Part shown: piece by piece, positions 53,489 to 64,000 of the stretch
Layout: every line of letters starts with the position of its first letter
Numbering within the stretch: position 1 is the first letter of the stretch
Assembly: GCA_030068075.1 (NCBI GenBank)
Contig: CM057831.1
Coordinates: 10,893,370 to 10,957,369, forward strand
Reading direction: 5' to 3'
DNA: 64,000 nt
Source of the DNA: Paguma larvata
Taxonomy: Eukaryota; Chordata; Mammalia; Carnivora; Viverridae
Notes under the pieces: generated by a model
Seen by the model: only the letters and a program-made list of their open reading frames with translations
Told to the model about the DNA's origin: nothing
Database searches by the model: none
Program-made: the position numbers and the translations under genes

Positions 53489-56400
53489 TGAAGATCAGAT
53501 TTTAAATACAAGTCATCATCTTGTGTTTAGAGGCCCTCTTGTTGGGCTGAGTTTGTTTCAGGTTTTCGAGGTTGTGGATTCCGGACTGCAGGAGGGAAGT
53601 ATTTCAGTCCAAGTGGTGTCTTCCTTTAGGTGTGAGAGCGTTTACATGAGAAGAAAGTTTCTGTGCGCTAATGAATATATGAATGCAGAGTGACAGGACC
53701 TGCGTTGCCCGGAGTAGCTGTTACTAGGCTGTGAAACGTAGCGCTTTGGTCTGTGCATCAGAAAGGCAGTCTGTAGAAGTTGTCTTCATTCTCGCTGAAA
53801 AGCGTGTGACACGTCCCTGTCTTTTCCTTCCATTTAATATTCTGAAGGCACAATTCTCCTTTCGTGAATCATCATTCACAAAATAGTGATTTGCCTTTTG
53901 ACTGGATGTGGGGAAGAGAAAATACTCCCATCTTGACTCAATTTCCATCTCTTCGCTCACCTTGGAGCTGATCTTCGTGGAGCATCTGCACAGACTCAAG
54001 AGTCCCCGAGTTGCCTTCCTTGCCCCATAGCGGATGGTGGGGGGTGATGGCAGTGCCTTGCTGGCTCTGAGGCAGAACACTCTCTCCTCTCTCTCTTCGA
54101 GACTCCCTGTTTTAATTGTAGGTCTCCTAATTAAGATCTCCTTGTGCCTGCCCACATTCCACTAGCGTTGGCACAGAACTTCGGTTTCTTTCCTTCCAGC
54201 ACTTAACTTGAAGGCCCTCGGTAGGGCCTTTTGTGAATGTCTTGTCTTTCCATTTTTCCTCCGCCAAGGTGGAGAGCCCGGTGGCATAGCCCTCTGAGAA
54301 AGGGGGAAGCTGTGTGACTGTCGCTACTTTGGAAGGAATTTATTCTAGGATTGCTGGGACGGGAACTTCTTTTGTTTGCATAGGTTATCTCCAGGGATTA
54401 AGAAAGGTGAAAATACTAATGAGTCTGACATAACATACCTGTACTTTCTAAGTGCGATTTTTAACCCCATGGGCGCGAGTGGAACGAGGGAACCTAAAGG
54501 GCTCACTTGTAGAGAAAAGTATTTGTTTGGGTCTTACGTAGATTGGCCTAAAGCTTGATAAATCCAGTTTTATCAGGGAGTAAATCACACAGACTCGGAG
54601 TTTGCTGGGCTGTTAGGTTGTGGAGACCACCAAGTGAAGTCACTGATCTGCTCCGAAACCGTATCAGATTGTAAAACACAGACCGAACGAGCATCAGCTT
54701 TGAGGTTTGAGGGAACTTTTTTCATTTGGCCAAGACTTCAGGAGGTTCTAGAAATTACCGAGTTCAAGAAGAATCCTCTTGTAGGTTCCAGTATTTCTTG
54801 AGAAGTTCAGGAGCTGGCCAGGCTTCTGGAGTAGTTTTAGAATAAAGGCACATAATTGGAAAAGGTCATTTCCCTTCACTTTCCGTCATATTCGTGCTCA
54901 GCGTGCAGCCTGGCCTTTAACGGATCTCAAGGTGGCCTGCGAGAGGAAGTGCCGTCTTTATTAGGATCAAGGCATCTTAAGCCCTTCACCTGGACCCAGA
55001 TCGTTTCATTGATCACATCCGTATGAGGCAGGCAGACAAAGGGCGACTTTTTTTGTTGTTATTGTCATCTCATTGGTCGTGAAGAAGGCCTGAAAGAAGG
55101 AAGTACAAGACCTTTATGGCATGCATTAAATAAAGCTGGAGGCCCGCGCTCCTATACCTGAGTGGGTGGTTTTATGGCCTAATTCTCTAATTGCTGGCAT
55201 TTATGACAGTGTGGATGCTACCGGCCCTGTGGCCGAGGCGGATTATATTGGGAATAGGGAGAGAAAAAGGGGTCCTTTTGTTAGCCTTTTCATTTTCCCC
55301 CTCAATAAGATCTCTGAGAAAGCCCCGAGGAAATACACAGACCCTTGAACGGAGGGAATGACATCCCATAAAATGGTGCTTTATGTTTTTAAAAAGGATG
55401 AGCCGCTTTTCTTGACCAGTCCAAAGAAATCCATACCACCACTGTTAAATATTTCAATGAGCTTTGTACCTTGTCAGGTTACACACCAGGGGAAGCCAGC
55501 CATGAGGCTCTAGCCACTGCCAGACGTTTGCTTTTAGAGACTAAGATATTTGAAAGACGAGTTCTGTCACGCGATCGGTAGGCGTTCGGGATGATAGAAG
55601 GTCCTCTGGTAGCGTTAGTACGAAACTTCTTAGGGGCCACACTTGGCTAAACTTTTTGGATATCGGAAACATTTAATTAGCTTCAGTTTTAAGGAAATAA
55701 AGACATAAATGTAAGAGTTAGTTGGCAGTTTTCTGTACTGCGTCTGAAAATTCCCCTTCCTTTGAAATGAGTAGTTGTTTTTCTGTTTGACAAATAGACT
55801 GAAGGGATTTCCCCAGAAAACTTACCTTTAATGATCACTGCTGCAGCGCCTATGTCCCACCCGCCAGTGGCCAGTCGGATCTCTCCCACTGGCATTTATC
55901 TCCAGAGTCGGGAGTTTCTTTCATGTATTTTATCTGTTTTCTTGCATTTTTATTTTTGTTTGGTTGGGATGTTTGGGCGTAGATGCTTTGACGTCTTCAA
56001 GCGGTATGCACGATGAACCTTTTGAACGTTGGAACTGTTTCAGGGAGGTCCCACCCTTACGACCTGTGCTTGTGCTTTGCCGAAGCCCCATTGTTTCATT
56101 CTCCTTTCACGGCATCAAAGTAACCGTGGCTTTCTGTCTCGAATGAGGAGAGTACTGTTACTGGTGAGGAGTGCGCTTGGAGTACGGTTTTTCCAGCAAG
56201 CTCTCCTTTGTACTATCTCAGTTCTGAAAAACTGGGGAGAAGTTAATCACAAATGCCTCTCTCATAAATATCTCCACCTAGAGGGATAAGTATGGACACA
56301 CATGTATATTCAACCGCTGTCCGTCCACGAGTATTGACCGATTTCTAGATCAAACGCAAACATACAACATTGTTCCTAGACGATTGCCTTTAATTATAAG

Positions 56401-56551
56401 CAGTAAACCCATGTGGATAACATCTCTTTAAGCTTAGTTAACGAGGAAATCCTTTTGTAATCTCCCCGGCTAGGAGTTTTTATTTGTGTGTCTATAAATA
56501 CCTTTATAAAGGATGGGGAGAATCTCATTATCTAATCTGTAATAGTGTCAG

Positions 56552-56815
56552 ATAGTGGAGCCCAGTAATTAAGAGCTGTTAAGACCATGGGCCCCGGATT
56601 TTGACTGCCTGGGTTCAAGTCTCGGCTGCACTGTTTTATTGGCTGAATGACCTTGGAAAAGTTTCTTAACCTCTCCGGAGCTTCAGTTTCTTCATTTGTA
56701 AATGAGCAGTAATCAAGCTTCTTAAAATTATTGTGAGGCTTAATTGAAATTACGCATGCAAAGTACTCAGCAATTTGCCTGGCGCTTAGAGATCCCTAAT
56801 TATTATTAGGACTCA
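56552..56815 (+). repeat. MIR, essentially full length
   Basis: TAATTAAGAGCTGTTAAGAC, GACTGCCTGGGTTCAAGTCT (B-box region), GAATGACCTTGGAAAAGTTT CTTAACCTC and CTGGCGCTTAGAGATCCCTA ATTATTATTA. Confidence 0.9.
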
Positions 56816-57769
56816 AAGTCCACGGAAGTCCATGAGGGCTGTCATCTTCTTTTTTCCCACCGAGATAACCGGGTTTTATCACTCCGATGTCTCCATGTAT
56901 ATGTGTGCGCATACATACCTGTGTGAGAGCTATATAATCTTGATTTTAGAATGTTCTGGATTTGGGTCTAGGTGTCAAGTTCATTAGCAAGCTAGGTGTA
57001 ACCAAATTGAAGGCCAGCCACGCACATCTTGGCAACAGTGGGTACCGTTGGTGTCCAAGTAGCACATAATTAGAGATAAGGCAAAGAAGGGAGGAGAAAG
57101 AACAAGGCAGTGAATAGGCAGGTGGGACACTGAGGAATTCAGTGCCTCCGAGAGCTCCATAGTTCCCAGGCCAGGGCAGCTCTGTGGGCGTTGCTACTTT
57201 TTGTCTCTCTAAGGAGTGTTCTTTACGTTTTTATGAATGAGCGTGAGTACTCGGGTGTCCCCTGGAATGATTCTGAGGCTCTTCCGGGTCCTTGGCCCCC
57301 AGGTTCAGCTAATTGGTCTATACTTGGTAACTAGCTGACATTTGCTCTCAAGTTTCAGCGCGGGGAGAATTAAGCGTGGGTCTACAGAGATCAACGCGAT
57401 TAATAATTTAATTATAGAAGAAATGCTGCGTTGTAGGTTACCGTCCTGGGGGTTGGAACTTAGCTTGAGAAAGACAAAATAATCACAACTAGAATAATGG
57501 AAAGCAGATTGAAGTTTAAGAATAGCTAGTAGGCGATAGTATGCTTAAGGAGGAAACATACAGTGCTTCCATCCCTCTTAAGAAAAAGGTTTGCTGAAAT
57601 ACCGAGTACACCCCGTCGTTTACAGCTGGAGAAACAGGCACAGACAAACTCAACTTTTCCTGACGTCGTATGACGAGGAAGCAGCAGAGCCAGAATTCAC
57701 ATCCAAACCTGTGTCTCATCGGAAGGCTCAGTCATGCTCTCTGTCTCTGTTGCTATTGTCACCTTTTTG

Positions 57770-58560
57770 CTCTCCGCCCCCCATCCAGTAAGTGTCGTGC
57801 CGCTCGTCTTGTCCGTGACACTCTTGCAGCGTTTCTCTAATCTGTCCCCGCCGTTCTGTTTTTACCATCCTACTTTTCATTTCCATTACCTTTGCATGGA
57901 GTTCTTACCATAATCTCCTCACCGGTCTCCCTGCCTTCCTTTTCACTATACACAGTGTTGACAGTGCTTTTCTTAAATATAGATCTGATTATGTCACTGT
58001 ATGCCTAAACCCCTTTGCCTCCTCACTGAATATAAAATAGGACTTAAAATTCTCAGCCCTTTATAATCTAGCTGGCCTACATTTCTGTTTTGAACATCAT
58101 CTCCTGCAACACACATTCTCCCTTAGACGCTTCAGCCATCTTGAGGTGTTCTCCGTGGTCGGTCTGTACTTGCCTTTATGCCTTGGCTGATGCCTCTCTT
58201 TTGCCTTAAAGTCTTTCCTGTCTTGCCCTGCCTCTGGCTTATTCGATACCTTTCATGGCTCAGCTCACATCCCCAGATCCCACCTCTTCCGAAAAACTTG
58301 CACAAATGACGCTACTAATAGAAACTCAACTTCTCCTTTCCCGTCTTCTTATTGTACTCAATACCTGCCCTCAAAGAATTTACTCCAGGTTGCCTTATGT
58401 CGTAAATACTTTCGATTGTGTCTGCCTTTCCCCCGTTAGATGGTGATTTCCTTAAGACTTGGACCATTTCCAAGTCACCGGTTATGTTTCGCATGGTTTT
58501 TAGTGGTGACTTTCCATATAGAAGGTGATCGGTGAATGTCCGTTGGCTTGAAAATCTGAT
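57770..58560 (+). repeat. LINE-2 3' end
   Basis: GATCTGATTATGTCACTGTA (57982), ATATAAAATAGGACTTAAAA TTC (58029), TTTCATGGCTCAGCTCACAT (58250) and GATTTCCTTAAGACTTGGAC C (58444) follow L2 3' order. Confidence 0.78.
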
Positions 58561-58849
58561 ACACACACAACTTTTAGGAATACTTTGCAAGGACAGTATG
58601 ACATAAGCTATGACCTTGTACAAGACTTGTTAGCAGGATAATTGTAAGTTTTTAAAAATAGGAAGCTAACTCAAGTGTGGCAGAGGGACGTCGAGGGCCA
58701 TCAAAGGACATTTCTGTAAAGGTACCGAGTGGGGTTCTACAAGTGATGTTGAGGTTCCCTCATGGGTTGCCACCATCTTTTGTGTAGATAATGCCAGCAC
58801 TGACCATCCCCTCACTGGAGTGTTGTTTCCGTTTCTAGGTTCCTCAACT

Positions 58850-59130
58850 TAAAGGGGATGAGGAGACGTTGGAGGTGGTTCTGAGGAGACTCAAAAGATG
58901 ATTATATGATTGGAAGTCAGTCCCAGGAGGAAAGGTTGGGAGAATGAAAGGTTAAGAGGCAACTTAGTAACTCTTCAAAAGACGTGGAAGGGTCTATTAT
59001 TAGAAACGGTAACCAGTTCTTTCCCAACTCAATGGATACTAGAGTAAGAGACAATAGGTTTAAACTGAAGCCAAAGGTAGTTAGGTAAAGAACTCCTTAC
59101 TAATGACGTTTGTCAGTATAGTGACGATTA
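58850..59130 (+). repeat. Possible CR1/L3-type 3' remnant
   Basis: GGAGACTCAAAAGATGATTA TATGATT, TAGTAACTCTTCAAAAGACG and AGACAATAGGTTTAAACTGA resemble, weakly, an ancient mammalian CR1-like 3' end. Confidence 0.3.
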
Positions 59131-61182
59131 AAAAGCTTACCAGAATAGCTTTGTGATCTTCTCTGGAAGTGAATTTTTAAAGTACGGTCCTGCCTCTATA
59201 CGTATAAAATGACCTCAGTGAGTGTATTTTTATTCCGATCCTAGAGGGCACGGATCATGTTTTAGGCTTCTTCATATTCCCCCGGGGTTCCTGGGGCCCT
59301 CCCGGCTCCCTGAGTATTTGACTCGAATTGTCAATTTGTGGCAATAATTAACTTTCAGTAATAAGCTCCGGAGAAGTGTCTTTATGCGGTGATATTCTAG
59401 TGGTTTTATAGGAGAATAAAAATTTCGTAAATGGAGCTAAGAGAGAAATCTTAACAGCAAGAGAAACTGGGGGAAAAACGGTCTCGGTGTGGGAAACAAG
59501 TAAGCGTGTGTAGCTTTTACGTCCGATTTCAGTCGCAGTTTAAAGAGACGCGCTGCACGACATCGCTCGGTAAGGTTATCCCTGCTCGTGGACCTGTTCT
59601 GTCCGGTGCTTTGTCAATCCCTCCCAGCCCAGTGCAAGTTTGCTTCCTGTGAATGAGGATTACAAAGGCTTCTGACCCTTGGTTTTTGAGGCTGTGTGGA
59701 GGGCTTGCATCACTCAGAATGAAACCTTTTTAGATATGTTGGGTTGCAGAAAGCATTTCCTGTACAGTCAGAGTGAAAACTGTGCATTGGGATTATTCAT
59801 ACAGATTACACGAGGCCGGGCAGAGCCAATATAGCACCGGCCCTGTTTCCTCCCAGACTCTTAGTCCCACAACCCTCGTTGGGCTACCGAAGCTCTGGGA
59901 CTTCGAATTGCGTACTGGAATTGTATAGACATTGCTTCTTGTAGGTGAAGGGATCGCGAGATTTATTTCAGGTTCTGTACATATGATGAGGTTTCTAAGC
60001 GGCTGATAGTAAATGCTCTTAGGCAGACGGTCTCACTAAATGACTGCAGTTCAAAGATGTAGCTGGCTTCTTGCAGGAATTCGGCAGGCGGTGGCAGAGG
60101 CGAGGGCAGCTTGGACGCCCTAGTTGTAAAACTGGGTGTCACTTAAGAAACTCTGGGCATTGGAACTATAAGAGATCCTTACTTTTCCTGGAACTTTTGA
60201 CTGCTAGTCCTGCAGGTATAAATTCAGAAAGCAAGTGATTATGAAAGCAAAGAATAATTCTCATGATTCTTCATTCTACTTGAGAGACTCTAGAGATGGA
60301 GTAATAAAAAAAAAAATACCGGGGACTTTTTTTTTTTTTTTACTAGGTTAATGCCACAGAATGTAGGCTTCTCAGAATGTGATGGCAAACTTCCAAATAC
60401 GATGTGGTAGTCAGAGGAGAGTCAGTTGGTTTTTCAAGATACGAAGAACACGAACCTTCCCAACCCCTATATGGAACATGAATTCCTGAAAGACATTAGG
60501 TCCAAATGCTGTTGGCCGACTTGGTAGCCCTGTGGTTTTGCCAAGGAGCGTGTCCGCTTTTGACCTCTAACTTCATGTTGCTCCTTCATTCAGCACCCTG
60601 ACTTTGCCGAACGATAAACCCTGTTTACCTTCAGAGAGAAGGAAGTGAAAACCTCGTGTTACTGTAGTTGCTGTTGGTCATTCAGCAGTGCGTCTGTCTT
60701 CCCAGAAGGAAGGATGCGCCCTGACTTTTGTACCAAGATAGGACCAACAAGCCGGAAGAAAAAAGCTGCAGTCGTACGGTAGAAGCTTGGGATCGAATGT
60801 GCGTGTAACACGGAATGAAGTTAACTACTTCAAGTTGGCACACGGGGGACCAAAGCCTCTCGTAATAAAACGAACCATCTCGGAAAACAATGTCGGTGTT
60901 TGTTTGCTTAATTTTTCTAGCCAATTCGAAGGGATCTGGTCATGTCGTGGTACTTTCCCGTTAGAGAAGAATAAGCCCTGTGAAGGATGATGATTAACTT
61001 CATTTCTACGGTGTGTCAGGCTCATTTATTTCTTCTGCTTCAGACTTGGAACCAAGAGTCTGGAAATACACCTTTCTTGATCTGTTTTGGTTTGGTTTTT
61101 TAAGATCCTGCAAAATCCTTTGGAGCATTGCCAAAAATCTGTCTAGCTTTTACTCTCTGATGTAGTGTGTTCATTTGCTGTG

Positions 61183-61276
61183 TTTCTTTTTCTTTTTTTT
61201 TCTTTTTCTTTTCCTTTTTCTTCTTCTTTTTCCTTTCCCTTTCCTTTTCCTTTTCCTTTCCTTTCTTTTCTTTTAT
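61183..61276. repeat. Polypyrimidine tract
   Basis: About 90 bases of T and C only, apart from the last few, with repeated CCTTTTC blocks. It is purine-only on the other strand. Confidence 0.9.
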
Positions 61277-61425
61277 TATTTCGAAGACCAGTGAGCTACA
61301 TTATGGGTACCTCTTTCTGAGGCAGGATGGGTGGAGTTCACCTGCCTCATTTGCTTGGCTGTTTGGAGCATCTTTGCTTCTTGCCCTTGTTGGCACGGGA
61401 TGAGGACGAAGGGTGCTACTTCTTT

Positions 61426-61648
61426 TGTTTGTTTTAAGTTTATTTATTTGGAGAGAGAGAGAGAGTGCGTGGGGGTAAGGAGGAAAGGAAGGGCAGAGAG
61501 ACAGAGGGAGAGGGAGAATCCCAAGCAGGCTCCACACTGTCAGCATGGAGCCCGACGCAGGGCTCAAACTCAAGACCCCTGAGACCATGACCTGAGCTGA
61601 AATCAGGAGTCGACAATTAACCAACCGACCGAGCCACCCAGGCGCCCC
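61426..61648 (-). repeat. SINEC, full length, minus strand, perfect target duplication
   Basis: AAGGGTGCTACTTCTTT is exact at 61409-61425 and 61649-61665. The head reads GAGCCACCCAGGCGCCCC. Confidence 0.95.
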
Positions 61649-62304
61649 AAGGGTGCTACTTCTTTCTCTAATTACAAAGTGGGTAATATTTCTGTCACTT
61701 AGGTGACAGTTGCTAGGTAGAATTGATTAAATATTTGAAAACTGAATGTCATTCTTCTACGGGTGAAAGTTTCACTGACCACTGTTACTGAAGAAGAGTG
61801 TATTGTTGGCTTTATACTCTTGAATCCTTAGTGTTAACACTTCTCAGTATCAGGCAGAGATCATACTTAAAACAGTTTAAATCTCTTCCTATGTGTTATA
61901 TGTTAAAATAACCTCTCTTCTCTTTAACGCACCAGTAACCAGAGAGAATTCGGTCTTGGCTGTGCCCCTGCCAATCTGTTGACAAGACTATGATGTTAGT
62001 TCAATAACTGCATACATTTCTTGACTAGTTGGATTTCAGAAACTATCTTGGCTTAGGAAGTTTGTCTGTTAATGTCTGTGTATTTGACTATGCCTGAATA
62101 GATTATACTTCTCCCTTCTTGTAGAATCACCAGCATTATTGTCACATTCCGCTTTTTGGAAAGGAGTTACAGATGTCACTATATTTTCTCTATTACAAAT
62201 GATGAAAAAGCACCTGCAAGGAGGCTCATTTCCCCCCTAAATGGCATTCATAAATGAAATGTAGCACTCTACACAGTAAGAAATGGAGAGATTGGGAAAT
62301 CTAA

Positions 62305-62503
62305 TTAATTAATTTATTTATTTATTTATTTTGGATAGAGAACACGAGTGGGGCAGGGGCAGAGAGAGAGGGAGGATCCCAAGCAAGCTCCGAACTGTCA
62401 GTATGGAGCCTGATGTGGGGCTCGAACTCACAAACTGAGATCATGACCTGAGCTGAAATCAAGAGTTGGACGCTTAACTCCCTGAGCTACCAGGTGCGCC
62501 CCT
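62305..62503 (-). repeat. SINEC, minus strand
   Basis: AATTAATTTATTTATTTATT tail, GGGCAGGGGCAGAGAGAGAG body and GAGCTACCAGGTGCGCCCC end. Confidence 0.92.
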
Positions 62504-63066
62504 CTAACTCATCTTCAGAAAATGTCTTTTATGTGCCTCGACACATGACCGAGGAAGTGCTGGGGCACTAGCACTGAGCAAGTCTCTTCTCTCATGGAAC
62601 TTGTTATCTGACCTCTTTTTGTGGAGCTCTGCTTAAAATATAGCATGAATGTAAGTACTAAAGTTACAATGCGTTGCAAGATAACTTTGGAAATTGGCCA
62701 TTTGAAGGTTGACACTCTCCGAAACTAGTATTAACAGAATTGTTCCTGGGAGCAGTTTGAGTAGAGGTCTTCATCTACTGGTTTCCTGGTTCTCGAATCA
62801 GCTGTGCCGAATGTAATATATGGGTCGATATTTTACATATTCCCAAGGTATTTAATTGTTTTTCCCTTCCTGGTAAACGGGAACTTAAGGCTTACCCCTC
62901 CTCTGCCACCTACAGTCAAAGTCCTGCTCTGTTCTGCGCCCGGGATTCCGTCCGTCTTCTCTGCCCAGGGTTGTGCCTGCAGCGGTCACCTCTCTCCTAC
63001 GTTGGCAGTTTTGTTTTTCTCTCTCCTCTATCTGGACTGGTCTCATCCACCTATAAAACTATCTTT

Positions 63067-63195
63067 TTTTTTTTTTTTTTTTAAGATCTTATTTGTTTAT
63101 TTTAAATAAATTCTATGCCCAACATGAGGCTCCAACTTAACGATGCCAAGATTAAGAGTCGCATGCTCTACTGACCGAGCCAGCCAGGCGGCCCT
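63067..63195 (-). repeat. Short old-type tRNA SINE, minus strand
   Basis: T18 then AAGATCTTATTTGTTTATTT, CAACATGAGGCTCCAACTTA and GAGCCAGCCAGGCGGCCC end. Confidence 0.88.
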
Positions 63196-63561
63196 AACTC
63201 TCTTCATATAATCCTTATTTAAAGAAAACAAAACCAAAAAACAGCTCTGACCCCCACATGCCTCCTCCAGCGACCCTCAGTTCTCTGTTCCCTCCACAGC
63301 AAAACTCCTCGAAGGTGCCGTGTGGCGTTGCCGTCTGCACTTCCTCGCCTCTCCCTCCTCAGTCCCTGCAGCTGGGTTTTGCTCCCCATGCTTCTGCTGA
63401 AATAGCTCTTATCCAGCCCTCAAGGAGCCCGCTCTAGCCAGATTGAATAGATAATTCTTGGTCCTCATCCTCGTAAACCTCTGGGCGGTATCGAGTTGGC
63501 TGACCACTCCCTTCTTGAAACACTCTTTTCTTGGATTCTGTAACACCGCACTCACCTGCTC

Positions 63562-63779
63562 TTTTTTTTTTTTAATGTTCACTTATTTTTGAGAGAGAGA
63601 GACCGAGCATGAGCAAGGGGAGGGGCAGAGAGAGGGGAAGACACAGAATCCGAAGCAGGCTCCAGGCTCCGAGCTGTCAGCACAGAACTCGACACCGGGC
63701 TCGAACTCGTGAACCTCGAGATCGTGACCCGAGCCGAAGTCGAAGTCGGACACTTAACTAACTAAGCCACCCAGGCGCC
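63562..63779 (-). repeat. SINEC, full length, minus strand
   Basis: CTCACCTGCTC (63551) and CTCACCTGCCC (63780) flank it. GAAGTCGAAGTCGGAC near the head contains a 6-bp tandem duplication. Confidence 0.93.
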
Positions 63780-64000
63780 CTCACCTGCCCTTTTCTTAAC
63801 TCACTGGTTATTTGCAGTATCTTTTGTGGCTTCCCTCCTCTGCTTAATTTTCCTGAATCTCGGGGTCACCTAGGGGGCAACCTTTGGCTACCTTCTCTGT
63901 CTACACCCTCTCATCCAGGCCTGTCTACATGCCCAAGGACTATTGCATCTTTGTTTCTAATTCTTACTACTTGTTGGAGTCCCAGGGTGATTGATAATGA

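Larger units (their letters stand above)
48727..64000 (+). other. KMT2A: KMT2A intron 1, first 15 kb
   Basis: Opens with the GTAAGG donor and runs off the right edge. I found no sequence for exon 2 (expected to start with DEQFLGFGSDEE), in keeping with the very long first intron known in human. 49500-52850 is essentially free of recognisable repeats apart from an A run at 50963-50985. Later parts hold the MIR, SINE and L2 copies listed separately. Stretches 53505-56550, 59200-61150 and 61670-62300 show no gene or repeat that I can name. Confidence 0.85.
62860..64000 (+). repeat. LINE-2/CR1-clade ORF2 relic, split by two SINEs
   Basis: A frame at about 63445-63535 reads LADHSLLETLFSW, matching the motif A block FDTVDHSLLETL of this LINE group. 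Before and after it the strand is pyrimidine-rich like the other L2 ORF2 copies. It runs off the window edge. Confidence 0.6.

Overview
This is mammalian nuclear DNA, almost certainly from a cat-family carnivore (Felidae). Roughly forty copies or pieces of the carnivore tRNA-Lys-derived SINE occur on both strands. They have the feline form: a GCGCCTGGGTGGCTCAG head, a CT-rich middle and an AATAAA-rich tail. The genes are split into exons with GT-AG introns and lie in the order UBE4A, ATP5MG, KMT2A, all on the + strand. This is the order of human 11q23.3 (cat chromosome D1 by known synteny). No bacterial, phage, CRISPR or plasmid features are present.

Layout. (1) 1-15640: the 3' part of UBE4A, nine coding exons with about the last 442 residues, ending in the U-box, then a long 3' UTR. 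(2) 15640-17500: a short intergenic stretch of old LINE-2 and MIR sequence. (3) 17500-23830: the complete ATP5MG gene with a CpG-island promoter carrying an NRF-1 palindrome, three coding exons (103 residues) and a poly(A) signal. (4) 23830-46100: a 22-kb intergenic zone with no gene that I can support, packed with SINEs, LINE-2, LINE-1, MIR and MER5A relics, several nested or inserted at the same site. (5) 46100-49500: a large CpG island holding the KMT2A promoter and exon 1 (residues 1-144 with the menin-binding motif). (6) 48727-64000: the first part of KMT2A intron 1, repeat-poor at first and later carrying a few SINE, MIR and L2 copies. The window ends inside this intron.

The three genes are neighbours, not an operon. 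UBE4A is a ubiquitin chain-elongation ligase. ATP5MG is subunit g of mitochondrial ATP synthase. KMT2A is a histone H3K4 methyltransferase. I see no undescribed system. The points worth a second look are the mobile-element architecture (two same-site double SINE insertions, nested SINEs, a triplicated 18-bp unit inside a SINE, reverse-transcriptase relics), a microsatellite that forms a splice acceptor in ATP5MG, and repeated motifs in the KMT2A promoter region. Statements about human proteins come from memory and were not checked by alignment.
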